From: Enterococcus sp. CSURQ0835
GTDB lineage: Bacteria; Bacillota; Bacilli; Lactobacillales; Enterococcaceae
DNA length: 46,008 nucleotides
Assembly (NCBI RefSeq): GCF_902706605.1
Contig: NZ_CACSLH010000025.1
Coordinates: forward strand, 1-46,008
Direction of reading: 5' to 3'
Part shown: positions 38,811 through 46,008 of the stretch, piece after piece
Layout: each line of letters starts with the position of its first letter
How positions within the stretch are numbered: the stretch's first letter is position 1
Position numbers and translations under genes: made by a program
The notes under the pieces: generated by a model
The model's input: only the letters and a program-made list of their open reading frames with translations
What the model was told of the DNA's origin: nothing
Databases searched by the model: none

Positions 38811-39846
38811 TTCGTAACACTTCGATCGTTTGTCGCAAAGCTTCATCCAAGTCAAAGAGACTTTTCCAGCCTAACTGGTGAAGCTTACTCGGATCTAACA
38901 ATGCTTTGCTAGCTTTTGAGAAACCTTTTTGTTCTTCTGCATCAGGCAAATCAAAGATTACCTTTTGACCACTGACAGTGGCTATTTTTTTAGCCAGCTC
39001 TTTTAAACGTAAATCAAATTCGGCAACTGCAATATTGTAGGCTTCCCCACTTTCGCCGTGGCTTAGTAAGAAGAGGAGCGCTGAGACGACATCCCCCACA
39101 TAAGCGTAGGAAAAAAATTGCTCGCCTTGACTTTTTAATACGATGTTTTCTTGCCGAGCCCCATTTAATAAAAATTGTGAAGCAGCTTTGGAATCATTCA
39201 ATAGCAGAGTTGGGCCAAATGTCCGACAAATTCGCGGCATCACGATATCGACTCCGTATTTAGAACGATAGGCTTGACACAAACTTTCACTCGCCCTTTT
39301 TCCTTCTGGATAACCTGCTCGCAACGTGTTGCAATCGATATAACCGCAATAGTCTTCCGTAAATCGTTCCACATCGCCGCGATTCTCACCGTAGATTTCT
39401 ACTGTCGACAAAAAAATCACTCGCTCAGTCTTAAAAGCTACCGCATAATCAAGGACTTGTTTTGTTCCCATCAAACTGGTCATGACCGTTCCGATTGGAT
39501 CAGTTGCATAAGCTCGTGGATGCGTATTGCTAGCAGCATGGATAACATAATCGGCTTCGACCGTCAATGGCAACGGCTCAGTCACATCCCCTTTTACTAA
39601 TTCAAAAAAATCTGAAGTAAGATAAGGAGTAAAGCGTTCTTCCAAGCGTAGCTTATTGCGACCCATCGCATAAATTTTTATTTTTGCATTATAAACATGA
39701 TTCCGCCACATCAAAAAATCAACTAAGTAAGAGCCGATCATGCCGGTTGCACCAATAATCAAAAAGGAATGTCCATCAAGAGTACTCGAATTTTGGAGAT
39801 GATCGATCTTTTCAAACTCCGCTGTAAAAGATGTTACTTCATTCAA
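38797..39846 (-). CDS. Extended SDR (NAD-dependent epimerase/dehydratase) of the LicD cluster
   Basis: Encodes 349 residues from the TTG at 39846, which is 6 bases after AGGAGG; the ATG at 39864 lies upstream of that site and has no ribosome signal of its own. NAD binding is at IIGATGMIGSYLVDFL, with HAASNTHPRAYA, FLSTVEIYGE and the catalytic YPEGK of extended SDRs. It presumably modifies or reduces a sugar that the adjacent IspD-like enzyme activates with CTP. The LicD gene is two positions upstream. The substrate is unknown. A comparable gene trio occurs, as far as I recall, in the variable part of E. faecalis epa. Confidence 0.8.
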   Translation of the reverse strand: MNEVTSFTAEFEKIDHLQNSSTLDGHSFLIIGATGMIGSYLVDFLMWRNHVYNAKIKIYAMGRNKLRLEERFTPYLTSDFFELVKGDVTEPLPLTVEADYVIHAASNTHPRAYATDPIGTVMTSLMGTKQVLDYAVAFKTERVIFLSTVEIYGENRGDVERFTEDYCGYIDCNTLRAGYPEGKRASESLCQAYRSKYGVDIVMPRICRTFGPTLLLNDSKAASQFLLNGARQENIVLKSQGEQFFSYAYVGDVVSALLFLLSHGESGEAYNIAVAEFDLRLKELAKKIATVSGQKVIFDLPDAEEQKGFSKASKALLDPSKLHQLGWKSLFDLDEALRQTIEVLRKKVV

Positions 39847-39856
39847 GAAATCCCTC

Positions 39857-40558
39857 CTAGTCATTCATTTTTAAATACGCCTTGAATAATTCTAAATCAT
39901 CCGTCGTCGTCAATTTGATATTTTTATCTGAACCAGCCGCAAAATAAAGTGTCTCTCCCAATTCTACCATCATCGTATTCGTATAAGAAGAATCTGTCAT
40001 CCCGACTTTGTCTTTGATAGCTTGATCATATGCCCACGCTAACTTCTTAAATCGATAAGCTTGTGGTGTTGAAACGCGACGGATCGTGTTCCGATCAATA
40101 TATTCTTTTGTAGTTTCCTCCGTTGCTTTTAGAAAAATCTGTTCATTGTAAGGTAGTGATGTTACTGCATTCCCGTGTTCTTTTGCTTTTACAATAACAT
40201 CAGATAAGACCAGCTCATCCACTAATGGTCGAATCCCATCATGGATCACGATCGTATCATCAGGATCAGAATATTGTTTTAAAAATTGGACCCCATTGTT
40301 GATCGACTCTTGCCCAATTGAACCGCCTTGAATGATCCACTGAACTTTTTTTAATCCATACTCATGGATATAGCCCCATAAAGTTTCTTCCCAGCCAGTC
40401 TTACAAACGACCAATACACGATCCACTAACGGGTGACGCTCAAATGATTCTAAAGTATAAATAATAATGGGCTTACCATTCACCGTGATAAACTGCTTTG
40501 GGATATCTTGTCCCATGCGTTTTCCGACACCGCCTGCAATAATCAATGCTGTGATCAT
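39857..40558 (-). CDS. IspD/TarI-like cytidylyltransferase
   Basis: Encodes 233 residues. Its ATG overlaps the LicD stop (ATGA). The nucleotidyltransferase signature is ALIIAGGVGKRMGQDIPKQF, with IHDGIRPLV and TPQAYRFKKL, all shared by IspD and TarI. It transfers CMP from CTP onto a phosphorylated alcohol. In this context (LicD plus SDR in a glycan locus) a polyol phosphate giving a CDP-alditol is likelier than methylerythritol phosphate of isoprenoid synthesis. Enterococci mostly use the mevalonate pathway, which supports this. The exact polyol is unknown. Confidence 0.85.
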   Translation of the reverse strand: MITALIIAGGVGKRMGQDIPKQFITVNGKPIIIYTLESFERHPLVDRVLVVCKTGWEETLWGYIHEYGLKKVQWIIQGGSIGQESINNGVQFLKQYSDPDDTIVIHDGIRPLVDELVLSDVIVKAKEHGNAVTSLPYNEQIFLKATEETTKEYIDRNTIRRVSTPQAYRFKKLAWAYDQAIKDKVGMTDSSYTNTMMVELGETLYFAAGSDKNIKLTTTDDLELFKAYLKMND

Positions 40559-41427
40559 TTCTTTGAATCCCCCTTCAAATAATAGATTCCACGATATTTT
40601 TCATACGGCTGATCAGGATCGATATAAACAGCTTCATGGACCGACACTTGTTTTTCCTTTGATGGTCGTTGCATATAATTACCAAAGGCTTTTTTCAAGT
40701 AGCGATCATAACCAATGGGAATCGGCATTTTTCTATCTTCAAAAGGAACTTGGATCGCTTGCGAAAAATCTTCTGCATGATAGATGTTGCCCATGTAACG
40801 TGGACCAACACAGAGTTCTGTTACCCAACCAGTTTGCTCATTGTTATATCTCGTCATTTGTTTTTCAGCGTACTTCCAGATCTTATAGCGTAAAGCCTTA
40901 CTAGGAACAATCGCCAGCAGAGCTTTACTGCCAAAAGCGATGATTCCTCCATGATTTTTAGGAACAATTTGATTACAATACAACGCATAGATTAACGCCC
41001 AAATTTTTTGAGCCCTTCGTTTCATAGGCTTAACTGGTGCGACATCCAAAGGAAAAATATCAATCGCAATCCCATGAGGCAAGTCCAAATCTTTCTGATA
41101 GGTTTTGATAAAAGTCGTTTGCCGATCTCGAATCGTAGTAAAAAGATTATGATCAACATAATCTTTTTGTGCACGTAAAATTGGATATCGATCATTTAAC
41201 GTACTCTGTTGCCACAATCGATAGAATTTCTCATAATCAGTACGCGGCATAAAAAAATCTAAATCATCATCCCAAGGTACGAAGCCCTTTTCACGAACTG
41301 CACCAATGACTCCCCCGCCGCAAAAGTAACATAGCAAATGATGTTTTTGACAAAACTCTACGATCAGGGTTGCCATCTGTAAAGTCGTTCCTTGAATTTT
41401 TTTTAATTTTGGATCAGTACTATACAT
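40555..41427 (-). CDS. licD: LicD family phosphotransferase
   Basis: Encodes 290 residues. AAGGGAA lies about 3-4 bases before the ATG. It shows the LicD hallmark CGGGVIGAVREKGFVPWDDD then LDFFMPRTDYEKF, with the catalytic aspartates. LicD enzymes transfer phosphocholine or a phospho-alditol from a CDP donor onto a glycan, and human fukutin/FKRP are distant relatives acting with CDP-ribitol. The donor is probably made by the adjacent IspD-like enzyme. No choline kinase or LicC-type gene is nearby, which argues against phosphocholine. Confidence 0.88.
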   Translation of the reverse strand: MYSTDPKLKKIQGTTLQMATLIVEFCQKHHLLCYFCGGGVIGAVREKGFVPWDDDLDFFMPRTDYEKFYRLWQQSTLNDRYPILRAQKDYVDHNLFTTIRDRQTTFIKTYQKDLDLPHGIAIDIFPLDVAPVKPMKRRAQKIWALIYALYCNQIVPKNHGGIIAFGSKALLAIVPSKALRYKIWKYAEKQMTRYNNEQTGWVTELCVGPRYMGNIYHAEDFSQAIQVPFEDRKMPIPIGYDRYLKKAFGNYMQRPSKEKQVSVHEAVYIDPDQPYEKYRGIYYLKGDSKK

Positions 41428-41438
41428 AAATTCCCTTC

Positions 41439-42260
41439 TTACTTTCGTAATCGCTTCTCATAGATTTTTCCTCTCACTGAATTTGGTAACAGACTGACAA
41501 CCATATGGGCAGAACAAGAAACTGCTAAGTCTGCCCAAGTTCCTAATCCTGCCTGATAAATTTTTTTCCGTCCTGCTAACCCACGAGTAAAATATTTCAG
41601 ACCGCCTCGGCGAGCATACATATTTTCACCTGTCCGAGCATAGACGAGCGGCTCTTGGAGGTTTTGCCCCCGATAGCCGGCTTTTAATAAACGAGCCCAC
41701 AAATAATAATCTTCAAAACCGGATAAAGGCTGATAATTTCCGACCGTTAAGATCGCTGACTTTTTAAACATGACGGTCATGTGATTGAAAGGATTCCGTT
41801 TTTTAGAAAATTCCCGGATTGCGTGATTTGTTGCTGGCACGATTCGCTGACCAGTGATTTCTGATGGAACTGTCGCAAATTCAGCGATATTCGAACCAAC
41901 GATTGCAAGCGTAGGATCAGCATCAAATGCTTGAAGCTGTTTTTCTAAGCGAGTCGGCACCATGATGTCATCGGTATCCATCCGTGCGATCAATTCATTT
42001 CGGCACGCCAAGACGCCTTTAGCTAGTGCTGTCCCCAGCCCGGCATTTTCTGCTAAGGGAACTACTTTGATGATGTTGGGGAATTTTTTTTGATACGCGT
42101 TGATCACATCTTGCAACAATTGCGTGATCGGCCCGTCTAAGACTAAGACGACTTCTGCAGCTGGTGAGGTTTGATCAAAAATACTTTGAAGTGCTTGTTG
42201 TAAATACGTCGCTTGTTCTTTTTCATAAACGGACAACAGCACACTGACTGCTTTTTTCAT
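41439..42260 (-). CDS. GT2 family glycosyltransferase (AmsE/EpsE-like)
   Basis: Encodes 273 residues. AGGAGGTG lies 4 bases before the ATG. The GT-A domain has VSVLLSVYEKEQATYLQQAL, LVLDGP, ENAGLGTALAKG and ARMDTDDI with the DxD. PFNHMTVMFKK and GFEDYYLWARLL are typical of capsule GT2 enzymes. It likely adds the second sugar after the initiating transferase encoded immediately upstream (14-base gap). Confidence 0.85.
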   Translation of the reverse strand: MKKAVSVLLSVYEKEQATYLQQALQSIFDQTSPAAEVVLVLDGPITQLLQDVINAYQKKFPNIIKVVPLAENAGLGTALAKGVLACRNELIARMDTDDIMVPTRLEKQLQAFDADPTLAIVGSNIAEFATVPSEITGQRIVPATNHAIREFSKKRNPFNHMTVMFKKSAILTVGNYQPLSGFEDYYLWARLLKAGYRGQNLQEPLVYARTGENMYARRGGLKYFTRGLAGRKKIYQAGLGTWADLAVSCSAHMVVSLLPNSVRGKIYEKRLRK

Positions 42261-42274
42261 CGCGCACCTCCTGT

Positions 42275-43666
42275 TTACTGATAAATCTTGTCAGTTGGAA
42301 AATCGATACTCCGTAAGTTATCGATTGCTTCATCTTCTGCTAACCCTTGAGAAGACACTTTATCAAATAAGATCTTGATCGTTTGCAATAAGATCTTCAA
42401 GTCCAACAACAGCGAATATTTCTTGATATACAGCAAGTCAAATTTTAATTTGCTATCATAGTCAGAAACATATTTGCCATAGACTTGCGCATACCCGGTG
42501 ATGCCAGCTTGTACATTATGACGCAAATAATAATAAGGATTTTCTGCATTGAACTGATCGACAAAAAATGGTCGTTCAGGACGTGGCCCCACAATGGACA
42601 TATCTCCTTTTAACACATTGAACAGTTGCGGCAATTCATCAAAGCGCACGGCGCGAATAAATTTTCCCACCGGAGTGACACGCGCATCATGACTTTTCGC
42701 TAACACGGGACCTGACTTTGCTTCTGCTGTTGCACTCATGGAACGAAATTTGTAAATCGGAAATTCTCGCTGGTCTTTGGTGATTCGAATTTGTTTGTAG
42801 ATCACTGGACCCGGTGAAGTGACTTTGACTAACAGCGCAGTCAACAGCATGAAAGGTGAGGCGATCACTAATAAAACCAATGAAACGACGATATCAAATA
42901 AGCGTTTGAACAAAGCTTGTTCCGAATTGATTTTAAACCCAGTCGACTCGATGATACTTTCATCTTCAAAGTTCATAATGTTCGGATTGATCATGATCAG
43001 ATTTTCAAAAGTAGTATTCAAAAATAATTTTTTTTCTTTTTTCGTTACTAGTTGATAGATTTTTCTTTTTTCAGCTTCGGCGATCTCAGAAGCTAGATAC
43101 ACGATGTCCACTTGATCGATCAAGCGAGTCAAGTTGTCAGTGAAGTGATCGATGATGACACTACAGACACGATGCTTGTTGTTTTTTTGCGAGGCAAAGT
43201 TTTGAACCGCCGGCGCGACATCTTTTTCAAAGCCCACGATCACCACTTGTTTATCTCGGCTGACCTTGAGATACGTTTTATAGATGATCAAGCGATAAAT
43301 ACTTAACAAGATCGTACTTAAAATAAAAGAATACAAGATGACCATCCGCGGAAACGCAAACCAGCGTCCAGCAAACGTAATAGTCATGATCGCAAAGGAC
43401 ATCAAAACTTGGCTGATGACCGTCACAAACACGATGTCACTTGTGATCCGATTATAAAAAACATATGCCCCCAGTAACAGATTCAACGCAATAAAAAAGA
43501 TGGAGATAAACAGCGCTGAATTTTCGAATGTCTCAAAATTCCGTTGCGGGATCGTCCCGTGAAATTTCAGCCAAAAACTGAAAAAAATCGCGATATTATA
43601 CACGATCACATCAAACAGGATAATGAACAACCGTCGCGCGCCACTCCATTCTCCATTTCGATTCAT
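42275..43666 (-). CDS. Initiating polyprenyl sugar-phosphate transferase (EpaR-like)
   Basis: Encodes 463 residues. There are four N-terminal helices, a CoA-binding-like cytoplasmic domain (about 135-235), one helix at about 260 and the catalytic C-terminal Bac_transf domain. Signatures are LFKRLFDIVVSLVLLVIASP, YKFRSMSATAE, RFDELPQLFNVLKGDMSIVG and RPERPFF. It starts a lipid-linked repeat unit by moving a hexose-1-phosphate onto undecaprenyl phosphate. AGGAG is 13 bases before the ATG, an unusually long gap. It resembles enterococcal EpaR and would then mark the border between core and variable epa genes. Confidence 0.88.
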   Translation of the reverse strand: MNRNGEWSGARRLFIILFDVIVYNIAIFFSFWLKFHGTIPQRNFETFENSALFISIFFIALNLLLGAYVFYNRITSDIVFVTVISQVLMSFAIMTITFAGRWFAFPRMVILYSFILSTILLSIYRLIIYKTYLKVSRDKQVVIVGFEKDVAPAVQNFASQKNNKHRVCSVIIDHFTDNLTRLIDQVDIVYLASEIAEAEKRKIYQLVTKKEKKLFLNTTFENLIMINPNIMNFEDESIIESTGFKINSEQALFKRLFDIVVSLVLLVIASPFMLLTALLVKVTSPGPVIYKQIRITKDQREFPIYKFRSMSATAEAKSGPVLAKSHDARVTPVGKFIRAVRFDELPQLFNVLKGDMSIVGPRPERPFFVDQFNAENPYYYLRHNVQAGITGYAQVYGKYVSDYDSKLKFDLLYIKKYSLLLDLKILLQTIKILFDKVSSQGLAEDEAIDNLRSIDFPTDKIYQ

Positions 43667-43707
43667 ATAAATTTACACACTCCTATTTTCCCAATAATCC
43701 AGCTACA

Positions 43708-43713
43708 ATCTTA
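43708..43713 (-). promoter_or_regulatory. Extended -10 before the initiating transferase gene
   Basis: The minus strand reads TGG-TAAGAT, an extended -10, 41 bases before the ATG. The -35 at 17 bases (TGGGCT) is poor. Likely promoter of the sugar transferase-GT2-LicD-IspD-SDR unit. Confidence 0.4.
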
Positions 43714-43797
43714 CCACAGCCCTATCTAAAAGCCCAGTTATCCCTAGAAAAATAAAGGAAATTAAAAAGAGACTGTTCACAATTTTTTCTGTTTTGC

Positions 43798-44016
43798 TCA
43801 AACCGAGCCATTACGATTTTTCTTCAACCATCGTCCCCACAAAGCTTGAACTCCAGCAATCAGCAAAAACAAGATCACTAAAACGCCGATTGCGATCACA
43901 CGAGTCACGGGTGTTTGAATGACGCCCGCGCCATCGACTCTTCTCACAGCTAAAAAAATAATCCCAACGATAAATAGTAAAATCCAAACTATGTTCATGA
44001 GCTTCCATAATTTCAT
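43798..44016 (-). CDS. Small two-helix membrane protein
   Basis: Encodes 72 residues. The ATG at 44016 follows GGAGG by 9 bases; the TTG at 44025 abuts that site. Two helices (about 6-25 and 40-59) are joined by a short loop containing RRVDGAG, and the C-terminus is basic (WLKKNRNGS). I do not recognise the family. It lies between the large membrane protein (44081) and the initiating transferase (43666), in the position where enterococcal epa loci carry small membrane proteins of unknown role. Confidence 0.65.
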   Translation of the reverse strand: MKLWKLMNIVWILLFIVGIIFLAVRRVDGAGVIQTPVTRVIAIGVLVILFLLIAGVQALWGRWLKKNRNGSV

Positions 44017-44049
44017 CTCATTCAACCTCCATGACTTTTTCTGCTTAAA

Positions 44050-44058
44050 ATTATAACA
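44050..44058 (-). promoter_or_regulatory. Extended -10 promoter of the small membrane protein gene
   Basis: The minus strand reads TGT-TATAAT (44050-44058), a consensus extended -10, 33 bases before the ATG. The -35 region is poor. Confidence 0.5.
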
Positions 44059-44080
44059 CGCTGAAAAAAAGAGTGAGTCT

Positions 44081-45850
44081 TTATGATCCTACTCCCTTAC
44101 ATTGAGCATTGTCTTTTGAGCGTAATTTTTTACGTTTTACACTCCAAATCAAAACAATCAGGAGACCTAAAAATTTAAACCCTAGAATGATTTTCAAATC
44201 AATGCTGGGACGATAACCCACGATAACTGAGTTCACACCAGGTTTAGCATTGACCACCAAGGCTCCGATCAAACTTTTTCGTACTTTTGTCGAAGCGAGC
44301 TGTTGTTGATTGTAAAAAATTGTCGAGTGATCATAAATCACAACAGGGACAATCACCTTTTTGGCTATCTTTTGCCGCCATTTGATTTGTAAACGACCAT
44401 CAGCTAAAACTTTTTTCGTTTTATTCAATGGGTTTTCAATAAATTGTTCAATATATAATTGATAAGGCTCAGCTTGATAAACTTTTGTTTGACTGCTAGT
44501 GATTGGCAAATAATCTGGCGTACCTTTCACCAATTGCCGTAACCCAGCAGATAAATCTCGGCTACGAAAAGCAGTCCGAATTTTTTGCGGGTCTTGTTCA
44601 CTCTTTTCTTTTACGACATTGCTTAATTCCAATGGATCATTTCCCGTCCAGATCCATGTTTGGGTATACATTGCTTGGTTGACACTGAAAACTGCAAAAA
44701 AAGCGGCGACCACTAATAATACCAAGCAAATCTTTTTTGCTTCATTTGTTTGAAATTTAACGGTCAATTGTTGCAACGTTCGTCCAAACCCCAGCAGCAA
44801 TAAGACATAGGCGACCATCGCAAATCGATGGGGAAATTGAATCAGTTTGATAATCGGAATCCATTGAGGTAAATTGTCCCAAGGTAAAAGTCTTGATGAA
44901 AAAATTAAAAAAGTGGCGCCAACGCCGATCATCAATCGTTCAACCGTTAAAAGTTTTTTCCAGTTCAAAACAGCATAAGTGATTTGAAAAATAAAAATCG
45001 ACGTGAAGATCAAACCAGCATCGTGTAAACTCATTTGCCCCGTCGAAAATTTGAGAGTATCACCTAACATATGGTCCAGTTGAAAAGGTTGTAAAATATT
45101 ATTTGATGAATAAACATCTAACACACTAGCTACTGAATTAGCTGATAATAAAACAAATACGATCACCGCGAGCCCTAAACGACCTAGCCAAGTACCTTTT
45201 TGTGCTGACTGAAAAAAACTATAAGTAAGCATCGGTAAAATCGCTAAGATGCCAATCAGCCAACTTAATATATGAGTCGAGAATAAAATTGCGACCGGAA
45301 CAGCTAACAAAATGGGATCAATCGGCTTTTTTTTGTCTTGAATTGCTTTTAACGCTGGAATAAAAAGTAGCGGTAAGAAAGCGGCACCCCAACCATTGAA
45401 TGCTTGCCAAATAGCATAATAAGCTACCGTACTTGAATACATATATAAAATAGCAATCGCAAGTGCAAATTGGTCGTGTAAGCGTAAATATTTTCCTAAT
45501 AAATACATCGTGAAGCCACTCGTGAAAAAACATAAGAATGCTGAAACGATTTGGAATTTCAGCCAACTCTTAAAAATTACTAGTAATACTGCTTGAAAAA
45601 AAGCAAAATCATAACCGTATAATGCATTGATGATCCGACCACTTTGATTAAATCCAAAAAGCGTTTGATAATAGTTAAACTTTCCTTGCGACAGTTGTGT
45701 GGCTAGTTCATAGAACCGGTTAAAATGAAAAACAGCATCCGCTCCTATAGACAATGATCGCCGATAGATTTGCGGTGAGACCATGATAAATGAAACAAAG
45801 ATCAGAACACTGATTACCGTGAATAGTTTTTTCATTTTTGCAGAGGACAT
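44081..45850 (-). CDS. Large polytopic membrane protein (PTPS-related/YfhO-like)
   Basis: Encodes 589 residues. The ATG at 45850 follows GGGAGG by 6 bases. About ten to twelve helices fill residues 10-400, then an extracellular beta-rich domain (about 405-560) and a last helix (about 557-578) with a basic tail. The first loop contains SIGADAVFHFNRFYELATQL and the second NALYGYDFAFFQAVLL, a GT-C-like pattern with an early acidic residue. This fits the membrane family loosely annotated as 6-pyruvoyl-tetrahydropterin-synthase-related or YfhO-like. A role in glycosylating a lipid-linked wall glycan is plausible, given its position next to an EpaR-like gene. Confidence 0.7.
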   Translation of the reverse strand: MSSAKMKKLFTVISVLIFVSFIMVSPQIYRRSLSIGADAVFHFNRFYELATQLSQGKFNYYQTLFGFNQSGRIINALYGYDFAFFQAVLLVIFKSWLKFQIVSAFLCFFTSGFTMYLLGKYLRLHDQFALAIAILYMYSSTVAYYAIWQAFNGWGAAFLPLLFIPALKAIQDKKKPIDPILLAVPVAILFSTHILSWLIGILAILPMLTYSFFQSAQKGTWLGRLGLAVIVFVLLSANSVASVLDVYSSNNILQPFQLDHMLGDTLKFSTGQMSLHDAGLIFTSIFIFQITYAVLNWKKLLTVERLMIGVGATFLIFSSRLLPWDNLPQWIPIIKLIQFPHRFAMVAYVLLLLGFGRTLQQLTVKFQTNEAKKICLVLLVVAAFFAVFSVNQAMYTQTWIWTGNDPLELSNVVKEKSEQDPQKIRTAFRSRDLSAGLRQLVKGTPDYLPITSSQTKVYQAEPYQLYIEQFIENPLNKTKKVLADGRLQIKWRQKIAKKVIVPVVIYDHSTIFYNQQQLASTKVRKSLIGALVVNAKPGVNSVIVGYRPSIDLKIILGFKFLGLLIVLIWSVKRKKLRSKDNAQCKGVGS

Positions 45851-45888
45851 CACCACCCTCCCTTTCTTTTCCAAATTGCGCTAAATCA

Positions 45889-45960
45889 AAACCACCCGTG
45901 TGAACGGGTGGTTTGCTCTTCGGCTGAAAGCCTCTATTACCGGCCACGGCCTAAAAGGCC
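45889..45960. repeat. Cluster of hairpins resembling the left end of an IS200-like element
   Basis: AAACCACCCG (45889-45898) pairs perfectly with CGGGTGGTTT (45905-45914), loop TGTGAA. GGCT-GAA-AGCC (45922-45932) follows, then GGCC-AC-GGCC (45942-45951), which competes with GGCC-TAAAA-GGCC (45948-45960). IS200-type elements carry such nested structures ahead of tnpA, where they limit transposase expression. The first hairpin shares its stem with the one at 85-107. No transposase lies within the window. Confidence 0.5.
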
Positions 45961-46008
45961 CTCTGAAAGGTCTCCCTTCCGCACCACTTCTACTCGCTGA
46001 TTCTAAAA

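Noticed and set aside
39857-40558. Authentic IspD of the isoprenoid (MEP) pathway
   Set aside because: The signature fits, but location between licD and an SDR in a glycan operon, and the usual mevalonate route in enterococci, favour a polyol-phosphate enzyme.
1-46008. CRISPR arrays, tRNA or rRNA genes, prophage
   Set aside because: No regularly spaced repeats, no cloverleaf-like or rRNA-like sequence and no phage structural genes were recognised on either strand.

Overview
The window is a low-GC Gram-positive (Lactobacillales) chromosome segment, most likely from Enterococcus or a close relative in the Enterococcaceae. This is inferred from the Mn-type SodA, a LiaR/LiaS/LiaF set with strongly enterococcal-looking sequence, a WxL-type surface locus, T-box control of amino-acid genes, and an initial sugar-phosphate transferase that resembles enterococcal EpaR. 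Almost every gene is on the minus strand. Only three genes (DUF1189 protein, 2-hydroxyacid dehydrogenase, O-acetylhomoserine sulfhydrylase) read on plus.

Layout. 1-110: edge with a hairpin that matches one at the far right end, possibly IS200/IS605-like ends. 174-3690: three-gene surface-protein locus (large beta-helix-type secreted protein, membrane-anchored protein, secreted WxL-locus protein). 4076-6835: HsmA-like membrane protein, DHA2 efflux pump and TIGR02452/PARG-like protein behind two TetR-like operators. 6897-9005: LCP-family protein and sodA, the latter with a TACAnnTGTA palindrome in its promoter. 9129-12580: GtrA and GtrB glycan-modification proteins, with two plus-strand genes between them. 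12593-13568: cysteine-free HesB-like protein and KtrA-type potassium channel regulator. 13628-16189: liaF-liaS-liaR envelope-stress system with a LiaR-box-like site.

16334-27429 is a sulfur amino-acid block. Three leaders (21590-21840 minus, 25430-25660 minus, 25853-26100 plus) look like methionine-specific T-box riboswitches. They control (i) two PLP C-S lyase-type enzymes plus a complete polar amino-acid ABC importer, (ii) metA-lysC-hom, and (iii) metY. Together these take aspartate to O-acetylhomoserine, sulfhydrylate it, interconvert sulfur amino acids and import one. The last two T-boxes are head to head. greA and mltG follow.

29812-45850 is a polysaccharide assembly region: two large multi-pass membrane proteins at its two sides, an EpaR-like initiating transferase, GT2 and GT4 glycosyltransferases, a LicD phosphotransferase with an IspD-like cytidylyltransferase and an extended SDR, then Wzx flippase, Wzy polymerase and a GalE-like epimerase. 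Part of it (about 31.0-35 kb) is visibly more AT-rich than the flanks, as expected for a variable, exchangeable glycan locus. The LicD/cytidylyltransferase/SDR trio suggests a CDP-activated alditol-phosphate (or similar) decoration of the glycan and is the most interesting uncharacterised chemistry here. No tRNA, rRNA, CRISPR array or prophage was seen.
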